A stretch of DNA of 64,000 bases from Streptomyces sp. Ag109_O5-1 (lineage in GTDB: Bacteria > Actinomycetota > Actinomycetes > Streptomycetales > Streptomycetaceae), in NCBI RefSeq assembly GCF_003814875.1, contig NZ_RKQF01000001.1:7130001-7194000 (forward strand), read 5' to 3'. Both the position numbers and the translations under genes were made by a program. Each line of letters starts with the position of its first letter. Position 1 is the stretch's first letter. This document shows positions 51,804-60,045 of this stretch, in pieces. Below the pieces are notes generated by a model that did no database searches, was not told where the DNA came from, and was given only the letters and a program-made list of their open reading frames with translations.

Positions 51804-53140
51804 CGACACGGACGACGTACTGGTTGGAGTACGCCTGGCTGGACACGCACGTCGAGCCGGGCGTCGCCGTCGATGTGGCGAACGGCCGGATCACCGCCGT
51901 TCGCACGGAGACCCCCACCCCGCCGCCGGGGGCCGAGATACTGAGCGGTCTCACCCTCCCCGGCCTGGCCAACGCCCACTCGCACGCCTTCCACCGCGCC
52001 CTGCGCGGCACGGTCCAGGTGGGCTCCGGGACCTTCTGGACCTGGCGCGAGCTGATGTACTCCTTCGCCGACCGGCTCACCCCGGAGACCTACCTCACGC
52101 TCGCCCGCGCGGTGTACGCCGAGATGGCGCTGGCGGGCGTCACCTGCGTCGGTGAGTTCCACTACGTCCACCACGCCCCCGGCGGCACCCCGTACGCCGA
52201 CCCGAACGCCATGGGCGAGGCACTGATCGCGGCCGCCGCCGACGCCGGGATCCGGATCACCCTCCTCGACACCGCCTACCTCTCCTCCGGCTTCGGCGAG
52301 CCGCCCAACGCCCACCAGCAGCGCTTCTCCGACGGCAGCGCGGAGGCCTGGGCCGAACGCTGTTCAGTTCTCAAGGAACGGGATCACGCACGGATCGGGG
52401 CGGCGATCCACTCCGTACGGGCCGTGCCCGCCAGGCAGTTGGCGACCGTGGCGCAATGGGCGCAGGAGCGCCGGGCCCCGCTGCACGTCCACCTGTCCGA
52501 GCAGACGGCGGAGAACGACGCCTGCCTGGCCGCCCACGGCTGCACGCCCACCCGGCTGCTCGCCGACCACGGCGTCCTGGGCCCGCGCACCACCGGCGTC
52601 CACAACACCCACCTCACCGACGAGGACATCGCGCTGCTCGGTGGCAGCGGGACCGGCACCTGTATGTGCCCGACGACCGAGCGCGACCTGGCCGACGGCA
52701 TCGGACCGGCCGTCGCCCTCCAGCGCGCGGGCTCCCCGCTCTCCCTCGGCTCCGACAGTCACGCCGTCATCGACCTGCTCGAAGAAGCGCGCGCGATGGA
52801 GCTGAACGAGCGGCTGCGCACCCGTGCCCGGGGCCACTGGACGGCCGCCGCCCTGCTGCGCGCCGCCTCCGCCGACGGTCACGCCGCCCTCGGCTGGGAC
52901 GACGCGGGAATCATCGAGCCCGGAATGCTCGCCGACCTGACGACGATCGCCCTCGACTCGGTCAGAACGGCGGGGCCGCTGCCGCGACTCGGCGCCGAGA
53001 CGGCCGTATTCGCCGCCACCGCGGCTGACGTACGGCACACGGTCGTCGCGGGCCGTCATGTCGTACGCGACGGCGCGCACACCCTCGTACCGGACGTGCC
53101 GTCTGCGCTGGCGGACGCGATCGAAGCCCTCCGAGCCTGA
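51800..53140 (+). CDS. hutF: Formimidoylglutamate deiminase
   Basis: This is a 446-residue amidohydrolase-superfamily zinc enzyme that turns N-formimidoyl-glutamate into N-formylglutamate. Metal ligands are in LANAHSHAFHRAL, HVHLSEQTAEND, HNTHLTDEDI and LGSDSHAVIDLLEEAR. Length and motif order match HutF. The GTG start overlaps the M20 gene stop by four bases. Third gene of the operon; its product would feed the M20 hydrolase. Confidence 0.93.
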   Translation: MTTRTTYWLEYAWLDTHVEPGVAVDVANGRITAVRTETPTPPPGAEILSGLTLPGLANAHSHAFHRALRGTVQVGSGTFWTWRELMYSFADRLTPETYLTLARAVYAEMALAGVTCVGEFHYVHHAPGGTPYADPNAMGEALIAAAADAGIRITLLDTAYLSSGFGEPPNAHQQRFSDGSAEAWAERCSVLKERDHARIGAAIHSVRAVPARQLATVAQWAQERRAPLHVHLSEQTAENDACLAAHGCTPTRLLADHGVLGPRTTGVHNTHLTDEDIALLGGSGTGTCMCPTTERDLADGIGPAVALQRAGSPLSLGSDSHAVIDLLEEARAMELNERLRTRARGHWTAAALLRAASADGHAALGWDDAGIIEPGMLADLTTIALDSVRTAGPLPRLGAETAVFAATAADVRHTVVAGRHVVRDGAHTLVPDVPSALADAIEALRA

Positions 53141-53160
53141 CGTTCACCCACGAGGACACC

Positions 53161-54339
53161 ATGAGCAGCAGCACCGTCATCACCAACATCGCCACGCTGG
53201 TCACCAACGACCCCTCCCTCGGTGACAACTCCCCTCTCGGTCTGATCCAGGACGCGGCCGTCGTCATCGACGGCGACCGCGTCGCGTGGACCGGCGAATC
53301 CAGCAAAGCACCCGCCACTGACAACCGGGTCGACGCGGGCGGCCGGGCGGTGCTGCCCGGCTTCGTGGACTCCCACTCCCACCTGGTCTTCGCGGGTGAC
53401 CGCACCCAGGAGTTCAACGCCCGTATGTCCGGCCGCTCCTACACGGCCGGCGGCATCCGGACGACCGTCGCGGCCACCCGCGCCGCGACGGACGAGGAAC
53501 TGGAGCGGAACCTCACCCGTTACCTCACCGAGGCGCTCCACCAGGGCACGACCACCTTCGAGACCAAGTCGGGCTACGGCCTGACGGTCGAGGACGAGGC
53601 GAGGGCCCTGCGCATCGCCGCCGCCCACACCGACGAGGTCACCTACCTCGGCGCCCACATCGTCTCCCCGGACTACGCCGACGACCCGGCCGCCTACGTG
53701 GCCCTGGTCACCGGCGAGATGCTGGACGCCTGCGCCCCCCACGCCCGCTGGATCGACGTCTTCTGCGAGAAGGGCGCCTTCGACGGCGACCAGGCCCGCG
53801 CGATCCTCACGGCGGGCCGGGCGAAGGGCCTGACCCCGCGCATCCACGCCAACCAGCTCTCCTACGGCCCCGGAGTCCAGCTCGCCGTCGAACTGGACGC
53901 GGCGAGCGCCGACCACTGCACCCACCTGACGGACGCCGACGTCGACGCGCTGGCGAGCGGCGACACGGTCGCCACCCTCCTCCCGGGCGCCGAGTTCTCC
54001 ACCCGGGCCGAGTGGCCGGACGCCCGTCGCCTCCTCGACGCGGGCGTGACCGTCGCCCTCTCCACGGACTGCAACCCCGGCTCGTCCTTCACGTCCTCCG
54101 TCCCCTTCTGCATCGCGCTGGCGGTACGGGACATGCGCATGACCCCGGACGAGGCGGTGTGGTCGGCGACGGCGGGCGGCGCGGCGGCACTGAGGAGGCA
54201 CGACATCGGTCGCCTCAGCCCCGGCGCGTACGCCGACCTGACCCTCCTGGACGCCCCGAGCCACGTCCACCTGGCCTACCGGCCGGGTGTTCCGCTGGTC
54301 AGCGGGGTGTGGCGGCGGGGCGTAAGGGCCGCCGGCTGA
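53161..54339 (+). CDS. hutI: Imidazolonepropionase
   Basis: This is a 392-residue metal-dependent amidohydrolase that opens imidazolonepropionate to formimidoylglutamate. Ligand motifs are FVDSHSHLVFAGDR, IHANQLSYGPGVQLAVELDA, SADHCTHLTDADV and LSTDCNPGSSFTSS. It sits 20 bases after hutF, last in the operon. The C-terminal SPGAYADLTLLDAPSH is typical of the family. ATG 53161 follows GAGGACACC. Confidence 0.95.
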   Translation: MSSSTVITNIATLVTNDPSLGDNSPLGLIQDAAVVIDGDRVAWTGESSKAPATDNRVDAGGRAVLPGFVDSHSHLVFAGDRTQEFNARMSGRSYTAGGIRTTVAATRAATDEELERNLTRYLTEALHQGTTTFETKSGYGLTVEDEARALRIAAAHTDEVTYLGAHIVSPDYADDPAAYVALVTGEMLDACAPHARWIDVFCEKGAFDGDQARAILTAGRAKGLTPRIHANQLSYGPGVQLAVELDAASADHCTHLTDADVDALASGDTVATLLPGAEFSTRAEWPDARRLLDAGVTVALSTDCNPGSSFTSSVPFCIALAVRDMRMTPDEAVWSATAGGAAALRRHDIGRLSPGAYADLTLLDAPSHVHLAYRPGVPLVSGVWRRGVRAAG

Positions 54340-54340
54340 G

Positions 54341-55828
54341 TCAGCGCGCCCCCGCCCGCCACCGCTGGGCCGTGCTGTCGTCGACCCGGTCCAGGGAAAG
54401 TTGGTCGTCGCCGTCCGGGGTGAGGGCTGTTTCGACGGCGATGGCCGGGCGGATCTCGCCGTCGGGGGTCACGGTGAAGCGGAGGTTGATGCCGTGGTCG
54501 CCGTCGACCGAGGAGCACTGCCAGATGCCGACGCCGTTGTCGACCGAACCCCGGCTGTCCAGGCAGAAGTCGGGGTCCTCGGCGGACTGCAGGACACCCC
54601 GGGACTCGTCGACGCGCCAGCGCTGGGTGGCGGAGCCGGAGCAGGGGGCCGTGACGACGTCGGTGCCGTTGTCGAAGTCGGCGTCGAGGACGTCCAGGCA
54701 GCGGGCGGTGGCGGCGTTCACGACCTGGGTGTAGGCGGTGCCCGGGGGCTTCGGGACGGGGGACGGGGTCGGGGACGGCACCGGGCTGTGTGACGTCCTG
54801 CTGGGCGTGGGAGTGGGCGTGGGCGATGCGGGGGTCGGCTCGGGGGAGACGGTCGTCGTCGCCGTCACGGTCACCTGGGGGTTCGGGGACGGTGGTGTCG
54901 CGGCCGTCTCGGTGCGGGCGTGCGCGTCCGGGCGGGTCAGGAGATAGAGGAGCAGCGGTATCAGGGCCGCGCCCAGGGCGGTGGAGGTCAGGAGGAGACG
55001 GCGGGACGGGGTCCGGCGCCGGTGCGGCGGGCGGGGGTCGGCGGGCGGTGCCGTCGGGATGTCGTGTCGTACGTACGCGGTTCCGGCCCAGGGCAGCAGC
55101 CCCTCCGCCAGTGCTTCGCGCGGGGTGTCCCGGAGCGCGGTGAGGTCCTCGAACGCCGCCGTGCAGTGCGGGCAGTGCGCCATGTGCGCGTGCAGGTCGG
55201 CGCTGTGACGGGGACTCTCGGGGCGTACCGACTCCTCGATCAGGCGGCGGAAGTCCGCGCAGCGGGGGTCGTCGGAGGCGGCCAGCCGGGTGCGGAGGCA
55301 GGCCTGGGCCAGGGAGTGCAGGGCGGGCGGCGTGCCGTGGCGGACGTCCTCGGAGGTCAGGCCGAGGTGGGCGACGGTCAGGGCGCGGGGTTCCCGGTCC
55401 ACGACGTCGTACCAGATGAGGCCTTGGGCGCGGGACGGCAGGGACTGGAACGCCGGCAGCAGCGGCGGGGTCGGGCCGTCGGGGCCGCCGGAGGAGTTCA
55501 GGACCAGGAGGAGGGTGGGGTCCAGGGTGGCGGAGCGCTCGTCGTGCGACCAGTCGGCGGCCAGGCGGGCGGTCAGCAGGAGCAGGTGGTGGCGGAGCGG
55601 GACGACCGGCTCGGCGCCGTGCGCTATGTCGCGGGCCGCGGTGGTGAAGACCTCCGCGGCGAGCCGGCGGGCCGCCGCGTCGCCGGTCGTGCAGAGGCGG
55701 GCGTAGGCGAGCACCGCGGGGTGGTGGCGAGTGCGGAGTTCCTGGAGCGCGGGGTACGCGGTGGCGCTGGGGGTGCGCAGGAGTTCGGTCAGGCGCGCGT
55801 CCGAGGGTGAATTGTCGTCCTGCACCAT
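54341..55828 (-). CDS. Membrane fusion: ECF-sigma-like region, zinc finger, helix and external ricin-type lectin
   Basis: This is a 495-residue protein. Residues about 1-190 look like a degenerate ECF sigma factor (helical ELLRTPSATAYPALQELRTR, and a region-4-like FQSLPSRAQGLIWYDVVDRE). Residues about 190-240 hold an anti-sigma zinc-finger pattern (HAHMAHCPHCTAAFEDL). A membrane helix near 285-305 (LLTSTALGAALIPLLLYLLT) leads to a Pro/Thr/Ser-rich stalk. A C-terminal ricin-B lectin domain (about 370-495) has QRWRVDESRG and CLDVLDADFDNG. It could sense carbohydrate outside and signal inside; this is inference. The ATG at 55828 has AAGGGG upstream. Confidence 0.8.
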   Translation of the reverse strand: MVQDDNSPSDARLTELLRTPSATAYPALQELRTRHHPAVLAYARLCTTGDAAARRLAAEVFTTAARDIAHGAEPVVPLRHHLLLLTARLAADWSHDERSATLDPTLLLVLNSSGGPDGPTPPLLPAFQSLPSRAQGLIWYDVVDREPRALTVAHLGLTSEDVRHGTPPALHSLAQACLRTRLAASDDPRCADFRRLIEESVRPESPRHSADLHAHMAHCPHCTAAFEDLTALRDTPREALAEGLLPWAGTAYVRHDIPTAPPADPRPPHRRRTPSRRLLLTSTALGAALIPLLLYLLTRPDAHARTETAATPPSPNPQVTVTATTTVSPEPTPASPTPTPTPSRTSHSPVPSPTPSPVPKPPGTAYTQVVNAATARCLDVLDADFDNGTDVVTAPCSGSATQRWRVDESRGVLQSAEDPDFCLDSRGSVDNGVGIWQCSSVDGDHGINLRFTVTPDGEIRPAIAVETALTPDGDDQLSLDRVDDSTAQRWRAGAR

Positions 55829-55975
55829 CGTGCACCCCTTGTCGCCGGGCGTCCTTGCTGACGTACCGGCCAGTTTGGGGTGTGGGTGCGGGTGCGCGCG
55901 GAGCTTTGGCCAAAGACGCGGGGGGCCGGGGCGCGGGCACCTCCGTCGCCCCGGCGGCATGACCGCCGGCCCGGC

Positions 55976-56869
55976 TCACTCCTCCAGGGTCAGCGCCTTG
56001 CGCAGTTGCACCAGCGTGCGGGAGAGCAGACGGGACACATGCATCTGGGAGATGCCCAGTTCGTCGCCGATCTCCGACTGGGTCATGCCCGCGACGAAGC
56101 GGAGGGAGAGGATCTGGCGGTCCCTGGCCGGGAGTCCGGCGATCAGCGGCTTCAGGGACTCGACGTACTCGATGCCTTCGAGGCCGTGGTCCTCGTAGCC
56201 GATGCGGTCCGCGAGGGCGCCCTCGGACTCGTCCTCGTCCGGTTGTGCGTCCAGGGAGGAGGCCGTGTAGGCGTTGGAGGCCGCCATGCCCTCGACCACC
56301 TCGTCGTTCGAGAGGCCCAGGCGTTCCGCGAGCTCCGCGACCGTGGGTGCGCGGTCCAGCTTCTGCGCCAGTTCGTCGCCCGCCTTGGCGAGGTCGAGGC
56401 GGAGCTCCTGCAGGCGGCGCGGGACGCGCACCGACCACGACGTGTCGCGGAAGAACCGCTTGATCTCGCCGATGATCGTCGGCATCGCGAAGGTGGGGAA
56501 CTCGACACCGCGGGCCAGCTCGAAGCGGTCGATCGCCTTGATCAGGCCGATCGTGCCCACCTGGATGATGTCCTCCATCGGCTCGCTGCGGGAGCGGAAG
56601 CGGGAGGCGGCGAACTTGACCAGCGCGAGGTTCAGCTCGACGAGGGTGTTGCGGACGTACGAGTAGTCGAGCGTGCCTTCCTCCAGCGACTCCAGCCGCT
56701 CGAAGAGGGTCTTGGACAGGGCTCGCGCGTCGACCGCGTCGACCTCGTCGTACGGGGGGATCTCGGGGAGTCCGAGTCCCGCGGTGAGTCCCTCGATGGC
56801 ATCCAGTTGTTCCGGTGGGGGTGTCGACGTCGCGGTCCGGGGATGCGGGGCGTCGAGCCGGGGTGACAT
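55976..56869 (-). CDS. sigI: SigB/SigF-family stress sigma factor, SigI-like
   Basis: This is a 297-residue RNA polymerase sigma factor. Region 2 is LALVKFAASRFRSRSEPMED and IIQVGTIGLIKAIDRFELARG, with RPTFAMPTIIGEIKR-like -10 recognition (FPTFAMPTIIGEIKRFFRD). Region 3 is VPRRLQELRLDLAKAGDELA, and region 4 LPARDRQILSLRFVAGMTQS, EIGDELGISQMHVSRLLSR. GGAGG 5 bases before ATG 56869 decides that start over ATG 56881. The symbol is from gene order with adjacent partner-switch genes, remembered from S. coelicolor sigI. It is held inactive by the HATPase protein and freed by the STAS protein. Confidence 0.88.
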   Translation of the reverse strand: MSPRLDAPHPRTATSTPPPEQLDAIEGLTAGLGLPEIPPYDEVDAVDARALSKTLFERLESLEEGTLDYSYVRNTLVELNLALVKFAASRFRSRSEPMEDIIQVGTIGLIKAIDRFELARGVEFPTFAMPTIIGEIKRFFRDTSWSVRVPRRLQELRLDLAKAGDELAQKLDRAPTVAELAERLGLSNDEVVEGMAASNAYTASSLDAQPDEDESEGALADRIGYEDHGLEGIEYVESLKPLIAGLPARDRQILSLRFVAGMTQSEIGDELGISQMHVSRLLSRTLVQLRKALTLEE

Positions 56870-57023
56870 GGTGTCCTCCATCGTTCTCGGCTATCAGGCT
56901 GCCGAAGCCATACGTGCACTGCGGTGTGCGGCGCCTCCAAAGCCGGCCGTGTCGGTTGTGTGTCCTACTAGCCCTACCGGCTCGACGGAGCCCATCGCAA
57001 GTCCGTTCTATTAGGGTTTGTCC
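56870..57023. other. Left part of the sigma/anti-anti-sigma divergent spacer
   Basis: This is part of the 306-base gap between sigI and the STAS gene. The sigI promoter should lie here, on the minus strand, but no convincing -10/-35 or SigB-type pair is visible. No small gene is supported. Confidence 0.35.
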
Positions 57024-57047
57024 GTTTGTGGGTGGTTGTTCGGGTGT
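57024..57047 (+). promoter_or_regulatory. SigB/SigI-type promoter of the anti-anti-sigma gene
   Basis: GTTT at 57024-57027, a 14-base spacer and GGGTGT at 57042-57047 match the SigB-family consensus GTTT-N12-15-GGGTAT. It lies about 125 bases before the STAS gene start, implying feedback by the adjacent sigma factor. Confidence 0.6.
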
Positions 57048-57175
57048 CGGAGTACGTGCAGAAGGCGTAATGTTCGAGGGCGTCGCCAAGGCGTTCGGCG
57101 GGCATCCACGGACACCGCCGGGCATCGGCCCGGACGGTGTCGAACAGCGGTCACGACCTCGGGAGAGAGACGGCA

Positions 57176-57565
57176 ATGGACCACGGGACGGTCGGCAGCG
57201 CACAGTCGGGCCGGCTTCTGGTGGAGGTGCGGAAAGTGGGCTCCAGCGCCGTCGTGATTCCGGCGGGTGAGCTCGATCACCACACCGCCGATCTGCTGCG
57301 CGAGCCGCTCGACGATCTCCTCGACAAAGGGTTCTCACGCCTGGTCGTCGACTGTTCACGCCTTGAGTTCTGCGACTCCACCGGGTTGAACGTGCTGCTC
57401 GGCGCCCGGCTGCGCGCCGAGGCCGCCGGAGGCGGGGTGCATCTCGCCGGGATGCTGCCCGTCGTCGCCCGGGTGTTCGAGATCACGGGAGCCGAAGCGG
57501 TCTTCACCGTCCACGACTCCGTCGAGGCGGCCCTGGCCGACGAGGCCGGCGGCGACGAGCGCTGA
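57176..57565 (+). CDS. STAS-domain anti-anti-sigma factor
   Basis: This is a 129-residue STAS protein. The fold is VVIPAGELDHHTADLLREPL, LVVDCSRLEFCDSTGLNVLL, ending with GAEAVFTVHDS. Ser in CDSTGLN is the site phosphorylated by the anti-sigma kinase. Dephosphorylated, it binds the anti-sigma protein and frees the sigma factor. It corresponds by order to PrsI of S. coelicolor (from memory). GGGAGAG precedes ATG 57176. Confidence 0.9.
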   Translation: MDHGTVGSAQSGRLLVEVRKVGSSAVVIPAGELDHHTADLLREPLDDLLDKGFSRLVVDCSRLEFCDSTGLNVLLGARLRAEAAGGGVHLAGMLPVVARVFEITGAEAVFTVHDSVEAALADEAGGDER

Positions 57566-57746
57566 ACCCCGGTCCGGCGTCCGGAACCGGGGGGTGTTCC
57601 CGCGGATCGGTCGGGCAGGAGAGATTCTGGATCTGGCGGTGACCGACCGGGCCACTTTTGAGTGGATCATGCCGACGGGTCCGTACGAAACTGCAGCAAC
57701 ACGAACTTTTGACTCGTGAAACGGTGAACGGTGAGGTGAAGCGCTG

Positions 57747-58277
57747 ATGAGCACCACCCGGCCTTACCCGCCGGGCGACCGCGGCCCGGAGTCCAGTGGT
57801 GCCTCCGGGGCGTCCGAGGGGGCGTTCGAGGGGGCGGTGCCCGACGCGCCGTCCGCCTCGTCGGGGGGTCGTCAGGTCCGCAGAGTGCGTCTCGACGGTG
57901 CGAGCGGGGTCGTACCGCTCGCCCGCGACTTCGCCCGCCAGGCGCTGTACGACTGGGGCTGGCTGCCGGCCGCGACCGCCGACCGCAGGGCCGCCGCCGA
58001 GGACGTGCTGCTCGTGGTCTCCGAGCTCGTCACCAACGCGTGTCTGCATGCCGAGGGGCCGGACGAGCTGTTCCTGGCCTGCGACCGCAAGGTGATCCGG
58101 GTCGAGGTGTCCGACCGGGGGACCGGGCAGCCGGCCCCGCGGACCCCGCACCGGGCAGGGCGGCCGGGCGGGCACGGGATGTTCATCGTGCAGCGGCTGT
58201 GTCTGGACTGGGGGGTCGTACGGACGCCGGGGGCGGCCGGTAAGACCGTATGGGCCGAGTTGGGGGCACCGGCCTAA
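57747..58277 (+). CDS. HATPase-type anti-sigma factor (RsbW/ArsI-like)
   Basis: This is a 176-residue protein. A Gly/Ala/Ser-rich N-terminus of about 45 residues precedes a GHKL ATPase domain. The N box is EDVLLVVSELVTNACLHAEG with the catalytic Glu/Asn, the G1 box VEVSDRGTGQPAPR, and G2 GRPGGHGMFIVQRL. It phosphorylates the STAS partner and sequesters the sigma factor. It corresponds by order to ArsI (from memory). The gene follows the STAS gene by 181 bases, so it may have its own promoter. Confidence 0.9.
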   Translation: MSTTRPYPPGDRGPESSGASGASEGAFEGAVPDAPSASSGGRQVRRVRLDGASGVVPLARDFARQALYDWGWLPAATADRRAAAEDVLLVVSELVTNACLHAEGPDELFLACDRKVIRVEVSDRGTGQPAPRTPHRAGRPGGHGMFIVQRLCLDWGVVRTPGAAGKTVWAELGAPA

Positions 58278-58459
58278 GGGGCGGCGGCTTCGGGTTCGTG
58301 CGCGGCTGCGGGTCGTGAGTGGTTGCTCGCGCAGTTCCTCCTCCAGCGCCCCTTACGGGGCGCTCACACTTCCGCCACGCCCTTTCTCTTCCCTCCTCAT
58401 GAGCCCCGGCGTACCTTGACGGCCCATCTGATGTGCCGTCAGGAACGAGGTGGACCGTC

Positions 58460-59152
58460 GTGTCATACCCCAAACGAACCGCCGCGCTCGCGTCCGCCGC
58501 CGCGCTGGCCGGATCGGCGGTGCTGCTCGCCGCCCCCGCGGCGCACGCCACCGTCGTCGAGGTCAACTACGCCTGCAAGACGCCGATCGGCAACAAGAGC
58601 GCGGTCTCCCCGATCGACATCAAGGGCGTCAAGAGCGGCAGCGGCTACAAGATCACGATGTCCTGGCAGAAGGGTGTCTCCTCCAGCCCCGTCGAACTCG
58701 GCAAGGGCGCGATGAGCCCGAGCGCCACCGTCAAGCTCGGCGGCGCCGACAGCGGGACCGTGAGCGTCACCGGCGCCGCCAACCAGGCCGCGATCCCCGC
58801 CAACACCCCCATCAAGATCAATGACCTGAGCGGCACCTACACGCCGAAGAAGACCGGCAAGGTGACCTTCACGCCGGGCACGCTCATCATCAAGGCGCTC
58901 GGTACGACGACGACCTGCAACCCCACCAACAATCCCGGCCCCGCCCTGACCCTGGACGTGACGGCCGCGAGCGGCGGCTCGTCCGACAGTTCGTCGTCCA
59001 GCAGCACCGGCGCCGACTCCGCGGGCACCCTCCCGAAGACCGGCCCCGAGGACTCGTTCGTCGCCCTCGGCACCCTCGGCGGCACCGTGCTGCTCGCGGG
59101 CGCGGCCGGCGTCCTCTGGCTGACCCGGCGGAACCAGACCGTACACCGCTGA
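58460..59152 (+). CDS. Surface protein with LPKTG sortase signal
   Basis: This is a 230-residue secreted protein. A signal peptide ends near HAT (residue 31). One beta-rich domain (VEVNYACKTPIGNKSAVSPI, VKLGGADSGTVSVTGAANQA, ALGTTTTCNP) has two cysteines at its ends. A Ser-rich linker is followed by LPKTG near residue 195, a hydrophobic helix and a basic tail (LTRRNQTVHR), the cell-wall sorting signal. The domain is repeated twice in the product at 61112. GTG 58460 follows GAGGTGG. First gene of a four-gene surface operon. Confidence 0.82.
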   Translation: MSYPKRTAALASAAALAGSAVLLAAPAAHATVVEVNYACKTPIGNKSAVSPIDIKGVKSGSGYKITMSWQKGVSSSPVELGKGAMSPSATVKLGGADSGTVSVTGAANQAAIPANTPIKINDLSGTYTPKKTGKVTFTPGTLIIKALGTTTTCNPTNNPGPALTLDVTAASGGSSDSSSSSSTGADSAGTLPKTGPEDSFVALGTLGGTVLLAGAAGVLWLTRRNQTVHR

Positions 59153-59181
59153 CCCTCCGGGCCCGACCGCGGGAGCCGCCC

Positions 59182-60045
59182 ATGCCGTCCGCCCAGTCAG
59201 CCGCCCAGGTGCTGGGACTGTCCCTGCTGTCCTTGCTGACCCTGCTCGCCGCCGCTCCCCGAGCCGTGGCCGCCGAGGGCTGGTCCCTCGCGCCCGCGGG
59301 CGGCGGCCGCCCCTCCTTCTACGCCGAGGGCGCTCCGGGCGCGGTCCTCCAGGACACCGTGTCGGTGACCAACCCGGGCGGGCATCCGGTCTCGGTACGG
59401 CTGTCCGGCACGGGCACGGGCGTCCCCGTCACCTTCGCCGAGCGGAGCGTGCGCGTCCCCGCCCGCACCCGCGCCGACATCCCCTTCACGGTGACCGTCC
59501 CGACGGGCGCCGCGCCCGGTGACCACGCCGGTGCGCTCGTCGCCGAGGACGGCACCGGCCGCACCGCCACCGTCCGGATCCGGCTGCGCGCCGACGGCCC
59601 CGCCCTCTCCGCGCTGACCGTCGAACACCTCGCCGTGCACGGCGACCGCATCACGTACGAGCTGGTCAACCGCGGTACGACCGTCCTCGTACCCAGGCTC
59701 GCGGTGCACGCCGACGGAGTCTTCGGCCGAGTCCTCCTGGACCGGGCCCCGCGCACTCTCCCCGTCCGCCTCGCCCCGGGCACCCGCACCCGGCTCACCG
59801 AGCCCTGGCCCGGTCACCCCGCCCTGGACGCGGCCGAGGTCCGGCTGACGGCGACGGCGGCGGGCGGTGCACAGGACACGGCGAGCGCGCAGGCCCGGTT
59901 CGTGCCCTGGGGCGCGGCGGCGGGCGCCATGGGCGCACTGACGGCGGGGGCCGCCGTGACGGTCGTACGACTGCGCAGGCGGCGTGGCGACAGGGCGGCC
60001 GAACCCCCTTCCACGGAGATCGAGTTGACGGGAGCGGTGAGGTGA
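59182..60045 (+). CDS. Secreted membrane protein with WxL/DUF916-like external domain
   Basis: This is a 287-residue protein. A signal peptide ends near AVAAE (residue 33). A beta-sandwich external domain (SFYAEGAPGAVLQDTVSVTN, VRVPARTRADIPFTVTVPTG) resembles DUF916 and related peptidoglycan-facing modules. One C-terminal membrane helix (GAMGALTAGAAVTVVRL) and a short basic tail follow. It would sit on the outer face of the membrane. It overlaps the next gene by four bases and probably works with the sortase-anchored neighbours in a surface complex (inference). Confidence 0.78.
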   Translation: MPSAQSAAQVLGLSLLSLLTLLAAAPRAVAAEGWSLAPAGGGRPSFYAEGAPGAVLQDTVSVTNPGGHPVSVRLSGTGTGVPVTFAERSVRVPARTRADIPFTVTVPTGAAPGDHAGALVAEDGTGRTATVRIRLRADGPALSALTVEHLAVHGDRITYELVNRGTTVLVPRLAVHADGVFGRVLLDRAPRTLPVRLAPGTRTRLTEPWPGHPALDAAEVRLTATAAGGAQDTASAQARFVPWGAAAGAMGALTAGAAVTVVRLRRRRGDRAAEPPSTEIELTGAVR

